Origin: Mongoliibacter ruber | GTDB taxonomy: Bacteria > Bacteroidota > Bacteroidia > Cytophagales > Cyclobacteriaceae | NCBI RefSeq assembly: GCF_003003005.1 | Contig: NZ_PVTR01000006.1 | Coordinates: 156,704-220,703 of the forward strand | Reading direction: 5' to 3' | Length of the DNA stretch: 64,000 nucleotides | Shown: piece by piece, positions 19,438 to 28,498 of the stretch | Layout of the letters: each line of letters begins with the position of its first letter | How positions within the stretch are numbered: position 1 is the first letter of the stretch | Translations under genes and position numbers: made by a program | The notes under the pieces: generated by a model | Told to the model about the DNA's origin: nothing | Seen by the model: only the letters and a program-made list of their open reading frames with translations | Database searches by the model: none

Positions 19438-19873
19438 AAGTATATTTTCTTATGCATTTCTTCTTTCCTTTTTTGGATTGATGGCTTGTCAATCAGGGTC
19501 TCAAAAAGACGAGGGGTCCCTTGCCTCGATCAGAGACAGCAAAGTACTTCAGTATGCAATTGAAGGAAAAGTCTTGTACGAAAACTATTGTGCTAACTGT
19601 CATCAAAAAGACGGAACAGGCTTAGGAAAATTAATTCCCCCTTTGAACCCCTCTGATTACATGAAAGAAGATGTGGGTAGGACTGCGCGAATCATCAAGC
19701 ACGGACAAAAGGGAGAAATAATGGTTAACGGAGTAATCTACGATCAAGTAATGCCCTCTAATCCAAGACTTACAAATATGGAAATCGCTCAAATAATGAC
19801 TTATATCTACAATATTTGGGGCAACAAAGAGGGTGTTATTGATGCAAATGCTGTTGGAAAGTATCTTGAATAA
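19430..19873 (+). CDS. Mono-haem cytochrome c lipoprotein
   Basis: A 147-residue class I cytochrome c. The signal has a lipobox LMAC (Cys20). Haem is bound at Cys54, Cys57 and His58 (CANCH), and Met108 in DQVMPSNP is the probable sixth ligand. It overlaps the SCO gene by 8 bp, so it is translated from the same message and probably works in the same electron-transfer step near a terminal oxidase. No terminator is obvious before the convergent lipoprotein gene 6 bp away. Confidence 0.93.
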   Translation: MSKSIFSYAFLLSFFGLMACQSGSQKDEGSLASIRDSKVLQYAIEGKVLYENYCANCHQKDGTGLGKLIPPLNPSDYMKEDVGRTARIIKHGQKGEIMVNGVIYDQVMPSNPRLTNMEIAQIMTYIYNIWGNKEGVIDANAVGKYLE

Positions 19874-19879
19874 GAGAAA

Positions 19880-20314
19880 TTAGTTTTTGGATTCCAAAAC
19901 ACTTCTCGCTTCGGCCATAGTAGAGCGGATGTCTTGATTTACTTTTTCTACCATCTCTTTTTGACCTATAAGGTACTCCCTGTAATCTTCATCAGAAACT
20001 TCTTCAGCGGCAGGTTTATACTGACGCATCCATACAAACATCCCGTCAAACGCTTGATCCATCCTTTCTGCGAGGGATTCCAGCTCCTGTATTTTTTCAG
20101 TATTGCCTAGAGAGTCTTCCTGTTGTAGGTTTTCTGAAATTTTCAGAATATCCTTTCTCATAGACTTAAGTTCCCCCATCTTGGGCATCACTTCATCGTG
20201 AATGGCTATGACTTCATCTCGAAGCTCCTCTGTACTATTGTCTGATTGACTACAGGAAAATGAAATTAACACTATACAAATAACACAGCTTACACTGTTA
20301 AAAATGTTTTTCAT
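19880..20314 (-). CDS. Small helical lipoprotein of unknown function
   Basis: I place the start at 20314, giving a compact lipoprotein signal (lipobox SFSC); an ATG eight codons upstream at 20338 is possible. The mature part of about 120 residues is strongly charged and heptad-like, with two predicted helices (about residues 25-80 and 100-140) separated by a Trp/Tyr-containing turn. This looks like a coiled-coil periplasmic protein. No family is recognised. It is convergent with the cytochrome c gene and transcribed away from the aminotransferase gene across a 200-bp AT-rich gap. Confidence 0.7.
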   Translation of the reverse strand: MKNIFNSVSCVICIVLISFSCSQSDNSTEELRDEVIAIHDEVMPKMGELKSMRKDILKISENLQQEDSLGNTEKIQELESLAERMDQAFDGMFVWMRQYKPAAEEVSDEDYREYLIGQKEMVEKVNQDIRSTMAEARSVLESKN

Positions 20315-20544
20315 AATTAGGTGGTTTGACATATGCAAAGTAGTACTTATTTTATAAAAACAATAATTTATTTACAAATACAATATTTGGATAAATATAA
20401 TCCATTTTTAAACTGTTATAGTTATTAATTAAAGACTTTTTTTCTAGCGGTAAAAAAATATTTCTTTCAAAAAAAATTATTCTTGTAATCTGATATGAAT
20501 AGCAATCGATTCCTTATTTTTAAAAGAACAATCAAATCATAAAT

Positions 20545-21366
20545 ATGAAAGAGTTTTGCTTTGCCCAAGATCAAATTATCGCTTCAGTCAATGCTAGCAT
20601 TCACCCGATGGATATCGGACTGATCAGAGGGTATGGGATTTTCGATTTTTTCAGGACTTCCAACTACAAGCCACTGTTTTTAAGTGATTATCTTGATAGA
20701 TTCATCAGGTCAGCAGAAAAAACATACCTGCCTTTACAATATTCCAAGGCAGAATTAGAGAAAATAATCCTTGAGCTCATTGATAAAAATGACTTGGCAA
20801 ACGGAGGAATCCGGATGGTTCTATCAGGTGGGGTATCTGAAAACCATTTTTCACCTACAGACGGAAGCTTGTTTATATTCAATGAGGATTTGGATTTTCC
20901 ATCAAATGTGAAGTACGAAAATGGAATCAAACTCCTACCTATAGAACACGTCAGGTACATTGCTGATATCAAAACGACCAACTATGCCTTTCCTGTATGG
21001 CACAGCAAAATCTGGAAAAGTGAGGGTGCCGAAGATGTATTGTACCATTTGAATGGATATATTTCTGAAAGTTCCCGCTCTAATATTTTTGTGATTAAAG
21101 ATGGGGAAATCGCTACTCCTGACAAAGACATCCTGCATGGCATTACCAGAAAGCGTGTATTGGAACTTGCTGGTAATGTAGCCATCAGGCCAATAGGTTA
21201 TGATGAGTTACTCAATGCTGATGAAGCTTTCATCACCTCTACCACTAAGAAGATATTGCCCGTAAGTCAAATAGGCACCAAACAAATAGGAAGTGGGAAA
21301 GTGGGTGAAAAGACCTTGGAATTAATTAAAAAGTTTGCGGAAATGGAACAAAAAAGCTCTCAATAA
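20545..21366 (+). CDS. Class IV (fold type IV) PLP aminotransferase
   Basis: A 273-residue enzyme of the branched-chain / D-amino-acid / aminodeoxychorismate lyase superfamily. The PLP lysine is Lys143 in DIKTTNYAF. The phosphate-binding ESSRSNIFVI strand is near 175-185, and the GITRKRVLELA turn follows near 200. The N-terminal GYGIFDFFRT is typical. The substrate cannot be fixed by eye: branched-chain aminotransferases are usually longer (about 300-350), while this length suits D-amino-acid transaminase or aminodeoxychorismate lyase types. It is a single-gene unit with its own terminator. Confidence 0.88.
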   Translation: MKEFCFAQDQIIASVNASIHPMDIGLIRGYGIFDFFRTSNYKPLFLSDYLDRFIRSAEKTYLPLQYSKAELEKIILELIDKNDLANGGIRMVLSGGVSENHFSPTDGSLFIFNEDLDFPSNVKYENGIKLLPIEHVRYIADIKTTNYAFPVWHSKIWKSEGAEDVLYHLNGYISESSRSNIFVIKDGEIATPDKDILHGITRKRVLELAGNVAIRPIGYDELLNADEAFITSTTKKILPVSQIGTKQIGSGKVGEKTLELIKKFAEMEQKSSQ

Positions 21367-21379
21367 TGAGAGCTTTTTT
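21350..21379. terminator. Bidirectional intrinsic terminator
   Basis: A 13-bp perfect stem (21350-21362 with 21367-21379), core GCTCTCA, loop ATAA, with A6 and T6 at the two ends. It overlaps the end of the aminotransferase gene and also serves the convergent ABC-transporter operon that ends at 21381. Confidence 0.85.
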
Positions 21380-21380
21380 A

Positions 21381-21848
21381 TCAGTTTAGCAATTCTGCAT
21401 TTTTCAATATATACATCAGCTTTTCAGGATCTGAATCGTTCAATGTGAGCGTTCCTCTTACTTTTACTCTTTTGGAGGTATACTTGATTGGATTTTTCAT
21501 CAACACCTCCATTACTGTCTCAGGCCCACCTGATCCACAGAAAAAACACTCCGCCAGCGGTAAGGAGGATAAGATGATATGCTCAGGCTTAAACATACCC
21601 TCAAATGGAATGATGTAGCCATCTGCTTCTACGGTTTTACCTTCAAGATTTTTGATCTTATCTCCAAAAACAGGAATGTATAATTCTCCAAATTCATCTT
21701 GACCTATTTTATAGGTCACTTCAGAAAGGTCTCTCCAAACATTATTTGATGATTGGGCATAACTGATGCCTATGGCCAAAACAAATATAGTGGATAGGAC
21801 AGTTCTCTTTAATAACATACTTTTATAATTAAGGGTGGTTGATCTCAT
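21381..21848 (-). CDS. Secreted DUF3299-like protein with a C-F-F-C motif, last gene of an ABC-transporter operon
   Basis: I start at 21848, one base after the permease stop codon; a second ATG at 21818 gives a tighter signal peptide (MLLKRT... ending SYAQ). The mature chain is about 125 residues. It has a GYIIPFEG strand, then LSSLPLAECFFCGSGGPE with Cys101 and Cys104 (numbered from 21848), then a KVRGTLTLN strand. The overall pattern resembles DUF3299 proteins, which are found beside LolD/FtsX-type transporters. The two close cysteines could bind metal or form a disulfide. Its function is unknown; a periplasmic partner of the transporter is the natural inference. Confidence 0.8.
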   Translation of the reverse strand: MRSTTLNYKSMLLKRTVLSTIFVLAIGISYAQSSNNVWRDLSEVTYKIGQDEFGELYIPVFGDKIKNLEGKTVEADGYIIPFEGMFKPEHIILSSLPLAECFFCGSGGPETVMEVLMKNPIKYTSKRVKVRGTLTLNDSDPEKLMYILKNAELLN

Positions 21849-21849
21849 T

Positions 21850-23076
21850 TTATGACTTTGTAAGCTGTTTGGCAATATCTGTTTGATATGCATTGTATGC
21901 CGGGATAAGCGAAGCCAAAATACCGACCACGATAGCATATCCCAATATGTATAATTCCTCTACAAGGAAAACCGAAGCACTTAGGCTACTGATGGCACCT
22001 TGTTCGTTTAGACTAACGATAATACTTAGGAAAAGGTGCCCCATTATCATTCCGACTAAGGCTCCCAAGAAAGTCAAAATCACTCCCTCCAAAATAATAT
22101 GTAAGAATAATTGACCACTTGATGCTCCAAGAGCCCTCATGACTGCAAGATCGTATTTGCGCTCTTTAAGTGAATTGAACAACGCAATAAATATACTTAG
22201 GCCAGCAATAACAATAATCACGATAGCAAGCCCTTGAACCAACTTGATGCCTATACCCAAAAGTTCAAATAACCTTGATATCTCAAAAGAAGGGGATGCT
22301 GCTTGTAAGTTGGTCCTGCTATTGATCATCCGGGGAAGTTGTACAGCTGCCATTGGATTTCGGTATTGTACCAAAAGAGAGGTAAGCTCCCTATCCTCAT
22401 CACCGGGATCTGGAAAACCTGAAATAGCGACTTCAGCTTCAAACTTTTCATGGTCATGTTCTTCGTCATGGGTATACCATACTGATTCAATGCTGGTCAA
22501 TACCAATTTATCCAGTACGTTACCCATAGGATTAAGTATACCTGTCACTGTATAAGGATGTTCATCGTGTTCGTGACTGCTACTGCCTATACCATGTGAC
22601 CCTATGAAATTGTCGCCAACTTTCAGTTCCAGCTTTTCGGCAACTTCATGGCCTAGGACAACGTCAAAAGGTTTTTTCCATCTCTCTCCTGCCTCAAGTC
22701 CTGCTTCATACAGGTCCAAGTAATCGTAATTGGTCCCTACAATCCTGTATCCTTGATAATTGTCGCCCAATCCAAGCGGGATTATATTTTTGATTAACCT
22801 GTTCCTTGTAAGTGCTGTGGCATCATCAAGATCGATATTTCCTGTGGGGAAATCAATATGATACACACTCGACAGAATCAATTGCAATGGGCTTCCTTTT
22901 GCACCGACTACCAAATCAATCCCTTGGGAATCTTTGGTCATTTTATTCTCAAACTGATCCTGTATCAGGATAAGAACAGTAATGATCGCCAATCCCAGGG
23001 CTAGTAATAAAATATTCAGGCCAGTATTCAGTGGCTTTGCTACCAAGTACTTCCAACTTAATTTCAACATGTTCAT
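21850..23076 (-). CDS. FtsX/MacB-type ABC transporter permease with histidine-rich extracytoplasmic segments
   Basis: A 408-residue permease. A first helix lies at about 19-38, a large extracytoplasmic region at about 45-275, and three C-terminal helices in the FtsX domain at about 280-400 (KERKYDLAVMRALGAS is the coupling loop). The large domain has two His/Asp/Glu clusters: residues 161-173 (His161, 168, 170, 173) and 203-209 (His203, 207, 209). Such clusters are absent from ordinary lipoprotein or macrolide permeases and suggest metal binding (inference). Its start overlaps the ATPase gene by 4 bp. Confidence 0.9.
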   Translation of the reverse strand: MNMLKLSWKYLVAKPLNTGLNILLLALGLAIITVLILIQDQFENKMTKDSQGIDLVVGAKGSPLQLILSSVYHIDFPTGNIDLDDATALTRNRLIKNIIPLGLGDNYQGYRIVGTNYDYLDLYEAGLEAGERWKKPFDVVLGHEVAEKLELKVGDNFIGSHGIGSSSHEHDEHPYTVTGILNPMGNVLDKLVLTSIESVWYTHDEEHDHEKFEAEVAISGFPDPGDEDRELTSLLVQYRNPMAAVQLPRMINSRTNLQAASPSFEISRLFELLGIGIKLVQGLAIVIIVIAGLSIFIALFNSLKERKYDLAVMRALGASSGQLFLHIILEGVILTFLGALVGMIMGHLFLSIIVSLNEQGAISSLSASVFLVEELYILGYAIVVGILASLIPAYNAYQTDIAKQLTKS

Positions 23077-23705
23077 ACCAGACCTCCCATTGTAATTTGG
23101 TTAGAAATATGATCTTTCACACGCTGATCATGCGTAACGATAACCAATGCAGCATTGAACTTCTCAGCCTGCTCTTTAAGCAACTTTACCACCGTAGCGG
23201 CATTGGCATCATCTAAGCTTGCAGTCGGTTCATCCGCAAGGATTACCTTTGGGCTGTTGGCAAGTGCCCTAGCGATGGATACCCGCTGAGCTTCCCCTTC
23301 AGAAAGGGTAGTTACTTTTGATTTTTTCTTATCGTAGATGCCTAATTCTTTAAGGATACCATCTATTTTTTCACTTGGTTTTCCAGAGAAAAAATTAGCC
23401 AACTTTAAATTTTCTTCCACCGTCAATGGAGACAAGATATGAGGCTTTTGGAAAATGATACCGATGTTTTTACCCCTAAACTTGTCGAGTTTGGCTCCCT
23501 TCAATGAATAGAGAGAAGTGCCATCTATATGGATTTCTCCATTTAAAGGTTTCAAAAGACCTCCAAGCATATTAAGAACAGTAGTTTTTCCACTGCCTGA
23601 CTTCCCGATAATCAGCAATTGCTCCCCAGGAGCAAGATTGATGTCGGGTATATTGAATTTTTGTTTTTCTTGGTAATAAAATTCCAGATTTTTTGCTTCA
23701 AGCAT
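23073..23705 (-). CDS. LolD/MacB-type ABC transporter ATP-binding protein
   Basis: A 210-residue ATPase. Walker A is GKSGSGKTT (near 34-42), then the Q-loop in IFQKPHILSPLTV, the signature LSEGEAQRV (near 136), Walker B ILADEPTASLD and the switch His in VTHD. It powers the FtsX-like permease encoded immediately downstream (4-bp overlap). The receiver-kinase gene ends 2 bp before its start, which makes it very likely that signalling and transporter genes share one transcript. Confidence 0.93.
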   Translation of the reverse strand: MLEAKNLEFYYQEKQKFNIPDINLAPGEQLLIIGKSGSGKTTVLNMLGGLLKPLNGEIHIDGTSLYSLKGAKLDKFRGKNIGIIFQKPHILSPLTVEENLKLANFFSGKPSEKIDGILKELGIYDKKKSKVTTLSEGEAQRVSIARALANSPKVILADEPTASLDDANAATVVKLLKEQAEKFNAALVIVTHDQRVKDHISNQITMGGLV

Positions 23706-23707
23706 AT

Positions 23708-24886
23708 CTATTTGGTAATTGGTATGGAGACGTAGAAAGTAGTTCCTTTGCCAGGCTTGCTTTCAAAAGTGATCTCACCTTTTAATACGTCTATACATTT
23801 TTTTACTATTGACAATCCTAAACCTGAACCTTCGATTATCCCGACATTTTTGGCCCTGAAAAACCTATCGAATAACTGATCGTGCTCTTTTTCCGGTATG
23901 CCTATTCCATGATCCCGGATCAAACTTTTCAGTACTCCATTTTCTTCATACACTTCAAAATCGACTTCTTGACCATCTTTTGAATACTTGACTGCATTGG
24001 AAAGCAAATTTTCAAATATCTGATATAAGAGGTCAGTATCAGAAATGATCGTCTTTGGCAATTTACCTTGTTTGAAATTGATTTTCACATCATTTTCACT
24101 CCCGGCCTTTACCACATCCACAACCTCGGTAAACATGGCCATCAAAAACAATTTGTGAGGCTTGTAATCAATCTTATTGGCATCGGCTTTACCAAAAAAC
24201 AAAACTGAGGTCAAAAGACTATTTAAACTTCGGACAGAATTTTCAATTTTATTGGCATGCTTTTCTATTTTGACTCTGAAAGGATGATCTTTTTCTGCAT
24301 ACTTCTGCAATAATTGGGCGGAACTTAAAATCGAAGTGAGTGGCGTTTTGAAGCCATGGGAAACGTTCAGTACAATTCTTGACTTTAATTCACCGATTTC
24401 TCTTTCCTTTTCCAACGCTCTTGTCAGTTCTTTGTTTGCTTCAGCCAAATCAGCTGTTCTTTGCTTGACTTTTTCCTCAAGCTCATTGTTCAGCTTTTGA
24501 AGTTCCTTTTCCTTTCTGTCTTTAAATATGGCCAATTCGATCACCATATTCAGTTCCCTAATATTAAAGGGCTTAATTACATAAGCTGAGGGATTAGTAC
24601 CAACCACCTTTGACAAGGTCTCAGCATCAGAACTAGCACTTAGGTATACAACTGGGATGTCATATTTTTCATTGATGATTTCAGTGGTTCGAATGCCATC
24701 AAGTTCTCCGGCTAAATTGATATCCATCATCACTATATCTGCGGTACTTTCTTCCAGTATTTCAAGTGCTCTTTCACCTGAGTCCGAAATCCCTATAATT
24801 TGATGGTTGTTTTTTTCGAGAGCTTTTTTGAGCAAAAGCGCGGAGACGTGGTCATCTTCAGTGATCAATATCCTTAATGGAAACAT
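23708..24886 (-). CDS. Receiver-histidine kinase fusion protein (no membrane segment)
   Basis: A 392-residue cytoplasmic protein. An N-terminal receiver (1-120) has Asp11, Asp12, phospho-acceptor Asp55, Ser83 and Lys105. A coiled coil (about 122-168) leads to a HisKA domain with His177 and a HATPase domain with DHGIGIP and GSGLGLSI. The residue after the histidine is Gly178 (SHGFKTP) instead of the usual Glu, which is the general base for autophosphorylation in many kinases, so activity may be altered. It follows the propeller sensor kinase by 52 bp and precedes the ATPase gene by 2 bp, suggesting it relays phosphate from the former. Confidence 0.9.
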   Translation of the reverse strand: MFPLRILITEDDHVSALLLKKALEKNNHQIIGISDSGERALEILEESTADIVMMDINLAGELDGIRTTEIINEKYDIPVVYLSASSDAETLSKVVGTNPSAYVIKPFNIRELNMVIELAIFKDRKEKELQKLNNELEEKVKQRTADLAEANKELTRALEKEREIGELKSRIVLNVSHGFKTPLTSILSSAQLLQKYAEKDHPFRVKIEKHANKIENSVRSLNSLLTSVLFFGKADANKIDYKPHKLFLMAMFTEVVDVVKAGSENDVKINFKQGKLPKTIISDTDLLYQIFENLLSNAVKYSKDGQEVDFEVYEENGVLKSLIRDHGIGIPEKEHDQLFDRFFRAKNVGIIEGSGLGLSIVKKCIDVLKGEITFESKPGKGTTFYVSIPITK

Positions 24887-24938
24887 ATATTCAGTAAATA
24901 TGAAGATGCAAATTACTAGATTAATCCAATTTCAAAAA

Positions 24939-27900
24939 TCAATTTGAATAAAGCGGTAACAAAACTGTCACACAGGTACCCTCTCCCTTTTTACTTTCCA
25001 CACTAATGTTTCCTTTGAGCAATGAAATCAGGTTCTTAGTGATAACCAAGCCCAATCCCGAACCTTCATATTCACGACCATAGCCTCCACTTTCTTGTTC
25101 AAAGGGTATAAATAGTTTTGTCAGGAAATCTTCACTGATTCCAACGCCCTCATCTTTCACCTGAAAGAACAAGTGCCTGTCATTTTCTTTGATAGTTACG
25201 GTAATCATACCTTTCTCAGAATATTTTATCGCATTTCCCACCAGGTTATTTACAATCATTTCCAAATACCTTTGGTCAATTGAGGTCTCAAAAGATGGCG
25301 TTTCATACCTGACCCTAAGCAGCAAACCTTTCTTGACAGCTAAGGATTTCAGCGGGACCAAAACCTTGCTTAAGAAGTCATTGATATTGGTTTCTTTGAA
25401 GACCAAATCCATTTTATTGGCCTCTATTTTTGATAAATCCAAGATACTGTTGATGGTCTCCAAAAGTCTTTCTCCTGATTCTCTGATGATCTCCAGTTGA
25501 TTGATCAATTCTTCATCATCTTTTCTTTCGATAATGATGTTTTCGGCAGTTCCCATAATCCCGTTCAATGGAGTTCTGATCTCATGACTCATATTAGCCA
25601 AAAAGTTTGTTTTTAACCTACTGGATTCTTCTGCCTTTTCTTTTGCCTCTTTGAGACTTTCTTCATACTCCTTTTTTGTACTGATATCTCTAAAAACACT
25701 CAAAAATACCTTTTTCCCTTCTACGCTCGAGTCTAGGTAGGTAATGTAAAACTCAACATCTTTGAGACCTGACTTGAAAGGCATTTTCATATCAGTCTTG
25801 ACTACATCACCTCCTGACTCCTTTAACATGTCTAGTAAAAGGACCCTTTGGTCGTAATAGTAATCAGGATCAGTGAAAAAATCAGTCACATTAGGTTCCG
25901 TCACCTCGCTGATATCCAATCCTGACAAAGTGGTCATGGCAGGATTCGCAAAAATAACCTTACCTCCCTCTACCGATATCACCAAACCATCTTGGGAGCT
26001 ATTCCATACATTTTTGAACTGATCTTCATTTACTTTAGCTTCTGCGGTCTTTTCATCAATTTTTTTCTTCAATGCGCCCTGCTTTTTCACCTGACTAAGT
26101 AAAGTACTGAGTAAAAATCCAATGCCTAAGAATGTCAACAAAACCACAACCACAAACCAAGATTGAAGGTACATGGGTTTGCGTATAATGAATCTTTCCG
26201 AGCTTACTACTTCGGACATATCCAGACCCCGAAGTCCAGCTTTGAGGTGCAGCTGATACTCTCCCGGCGGAAGGTTATTGAAGTATAGTGTATTATCTAT
26301 AGGGTTGATCAATTCGACCCAATCCTCATCATATCCCTCCAGCTTGTAGGAAACCACAAGGTCCGAAACCTGTAAGAAAGAAATGGCATCATAGTCTATA
26401 CGTATCGAATTCTCTGAATAGGGAATATCATCGAGTTTAAATCTTTTGCCAGGAGAATTGATGAGGTTGATTCCACCCATGCTCACAAAAGGTTTGAAAT
26501 CCCACCTCAGATCATCATCTGGCTGATAGATGGAAAGTCCTCTTTGAGTCCCAATGTAGATTTTCCCATCTGTACCCTCCTTGAATGCACCACGATTTAT
26601 TTCAGTCCCTGAGAGCCCATTTCTTTCATCAAAATTCCGTAGGATTTCCCCATTGTACTTATATACCCCTCTATCGGTGCCTATCCAAATATTGCCTCGG
26701 GAATCTTTGAGTAATGCATAAACAGGTCGATTAATACGTAATCCGTTGATTTGAAAAAAGTCAAACTCCCCATTTTTCCATAATTTCAAACCCTCCTCAG
26801 TACCGAAAAGCACAGAATCCCCCAGGTCCAAAAAGTCGAAACCAACCACAGTCAGCATATCTTTATCCTCATAAAGGCCATCTTTGAGGACATTACTTCC
26901 ACCTTGCATATAGACCATACGCCCGTCAGAGAGCTTGTTGACTTTTCTGAAAAACGCCTCTTGTTGATCCAATTTATCCAAAAACAACTGGGTGATATCA
27001 TTGTCAAAATGACTGTCAGCCTGATTGTAAATGGATGAAAGGTAAACACGGTCCCTACTGACCACAAATAAGGAGTCCCCTATGGCTGACACCGCTGTTA
27101 CAAATTTCTCAAAAGGACTTGGTGTAAAATTCAGGTCATTGGTCTTGGGGTTATACCTACCCAAACCCTCCAGATTGGATGAAAACCATATAATACCATT
27201 TTTATCTCTGGAAAAATTGGTGATTCTATTTCTTGGCTGTCCACGCAACTTTTGGTCTTCCACGACAGTACTTACATTTCCTTCTGAAAAAATCTGTAAG
27301 CCATTATTGAATCCAAGTAAAAAAACTCCCGGCTCTAATTCATTTATAGCTGTCACTTCATCATCTAGCAATGGGTTGAATTTAAAATTCTGAAACCTCA
27401 ATGATTTGATATTCAACACACCCCTATGAGACCCCAACCAGAGAATATCTTGCCTATCGACATAGGCGTAATAGATATTATACGATTTCAATTCATCAAA
27501 AGCATCTATTTCTACAATACTCTCTTTGTCCAGATCGAGTTTATAAAGATGTGAATTATAGTGAAAAAACACGATACCTTCAACGACTTGCAAACCACTA
27601 TAATCTATCAGACTATAAATATTCCTCACAAAGCCAGAATGATGGATTTTTTCGGGTTGATCGATCTCTTTACCTGAAGCGAGGTAATCTTTTCCCAAGA
27701 AAAAAAACAATTCCCTACTCGCATCATATTCGATATGGCTGACAGGAGCTGGTAAGTCTATCCCTTTGAAGTCGAAATCGGACAGGCCATTTTCATCAAG
27801 AACGACAGCCTTATTTCTAAAAAGCAATAAAAATGAATCCTCCTTTCTCAAAACTGACTGAAATGCACCTAACTCATTGTGGGGAAGACTGTAATAGGAC

Positions 27901-28370
27901 CACTGCTTATTTTTAAAAACTGACAACGTCGTATCGGACTGTAAAAAAACACATAAATGGTTGCCCTCTCCCACTGTCAGCAATTTGTGTTGAATTTGAG
28001 AATTAGAGGCCAAGAGCTCTTCAGGAAACTCATATTCCCTCCACTCAAAGTAATCCCATAAAAAGGCTTTAATAGGCCCAAATTGATTATAAACCCATAT
28101 TTTACCATCACCATCCTTAAGCAAACCTACTTTAAATGAAAGTTGGTTTGCAATAGTTTCAGGAAGTGTATGAGTAGAAAAACCATCTGAAAAAAACACC
28201 CCTTGAGCGGTATTAAACCACATTTTTCCTGTATCATCCTGTACAATTTCAAAAACATTATCCGTAGGAAGTTCAAGGCCTCTGATAAATCTATTGAACT
28301 GAAAGACCTGAGCAAAGGCAAGCTGAAAAATCAGGAAATTGAGAATAAGGAGTAATAAACTTTTTTTCAT
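24939..28370 (-). CDS. Two-component regulator propeller / Y_Y_Y / PAS sensor histidine kinase
   Basis: A 1143-residue membrane sensor. A signal peptide (1-20) is followed by about 620 residues of beta-propeller repeats (recurrent GKMWFNTAQGVF and GNIWIGTDRGVY types), a Y_Y_Y domain (about 645-720), one membrane helix (about 737-758), a PAS domain (about 780-895), HisKA with His929 in MSHEIRTPLNG, and HATPase ending at about 1140. Unlike hybrid polysaccharide-utilisation sensors it has no receiver and no AraC domain, so phosphate must go to another protein, most simply the receiver-kinase gene 52 bp downstream. The ligand is unknown. Confidence 0.92.
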   Translation of the reverse strand: MKKSLLLLILNFLIFQLAFAQVFQFNRFIRGLELPTDNVFEIVQDDTGKMWFNTAQGVFFSDGFSTHTLPETIANQLSFKVGLLKDGDGKIWVYNQFGPIKAFLWDYFEWREYEFPEELLASNSQIQHKLLTVGEGNHLCVFLQSDTTLSVFKNKQWSYYSLPHNELGAFQSVLRKEDSFLLLFRNKAVVLDENGLSDFDFKGIDLPAPVSHIEYDASRELFFFLGKDYLASGKEIDQPEKIHHSGFVRNIYSLIDYSGLQVVEGIVFFHYNSHLYKLDLDKESIVEIDAFDELKSYNIYYAYVDRQDILWLGSHRGVLNIKSLRFQNFKFNPLLDDEVTAINELEPGVFLLGFNNGLQIFSEGNVSTVVEDQKLRGQPRNRITNFSRDKNGIIWFSSNLEGLGRYNPKTNDLNFTPSPFEKFVTAVSAIGDSLFVVSRDRVYLSSIYNQADSHFDNDITQLFLDKLDQQEAFFRKVNKLSDGRMVYMQGGSNVLKDGLYEDKDMLTVVGFDFLDLGDSVLFGTEEGLKLWKNGEFDFFQINGLRINRPVYALLKDSRGNIWIGTDRGVYKYNGEILRNFDERNGLSGTEINRGAFKEGTDGKIYIGTQRGLSIYQPDDDLRWDFKPFVSMGGINLINSPGKRFKLDDIPYSENSIRIDYDAISFLQVSDLVVSYKLEGYDEDWVELINPIDNTLYFNNLPPGEYQLHLKAGLRGLDMSEVVSSERFIIRKPMYLQSWFVVVVLLTFLGIGFLLSTLLSQVKKQGALKKKIDEKTAEAKVNEDQFKNVWNSSQDGLVISVEGGKVIFANPAMTTLSGLDISEVTEPNVTDFFTDPDYYYDQRVLLLDMLKESGGDVVKTDMKMPFKSGLKDVEFYITYLDSSVEGKKVFLSVFRDISTKKEYEESLKEAKEKAEESSRLKTNFLANMSHEIRTPLNGIMGTAENIIIERKDDEELINQLEIIRESGERLLETINSILDLSKIEANKMDLVFKETNINDFLSKVLVPLKSLAVKKGLLLRVRYETPSFETSIDQRYLEMIVNNLVGNAIKYSEKGMITVTIKENDRHLFFQVKDEGVGISEDFLTKLFIPFEQESGGYGREYEGSGLGLVITKNLISLLKGNISVESKKGEGTCVTVLLPLYSN

Positions 28371-28447
28371 AAGTGCTTCAAATGCCGTCTAAAATAGAAA
28401 AAGATACGCACACTGTAAATTAATTAGATATTGTTTCGCTTTTCTTT

Positions 28448-28476
28448 TTGTCAACGGGCTTAATCTTTTATTTTTG
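28448..28476 (+). promoter_or_regulatory. Probable sigma-70 (Bacteroidota-type) promoter of sucD
   Basis: A TTG at 28448-28450 and TATTTTTG at 28469-28476 match the -33 TTG and -7 TAnnTTTG boxes described for Bacteroides and Flavobacterium, with an 18-base gap. The sucD start codon is at 28499. Confidence 0.6.
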
Positions 28477-28498
28477 TCCAAACTTAAAAAATCAAAAC

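Noticed and set aside
24939..28370. Hybrid two-component system sensor of a polysaccharide-utilisation locus
   Set aside because: It lacks the receiver and AraC domains of such hybrids, and no SusC/SusD genes are nearby.
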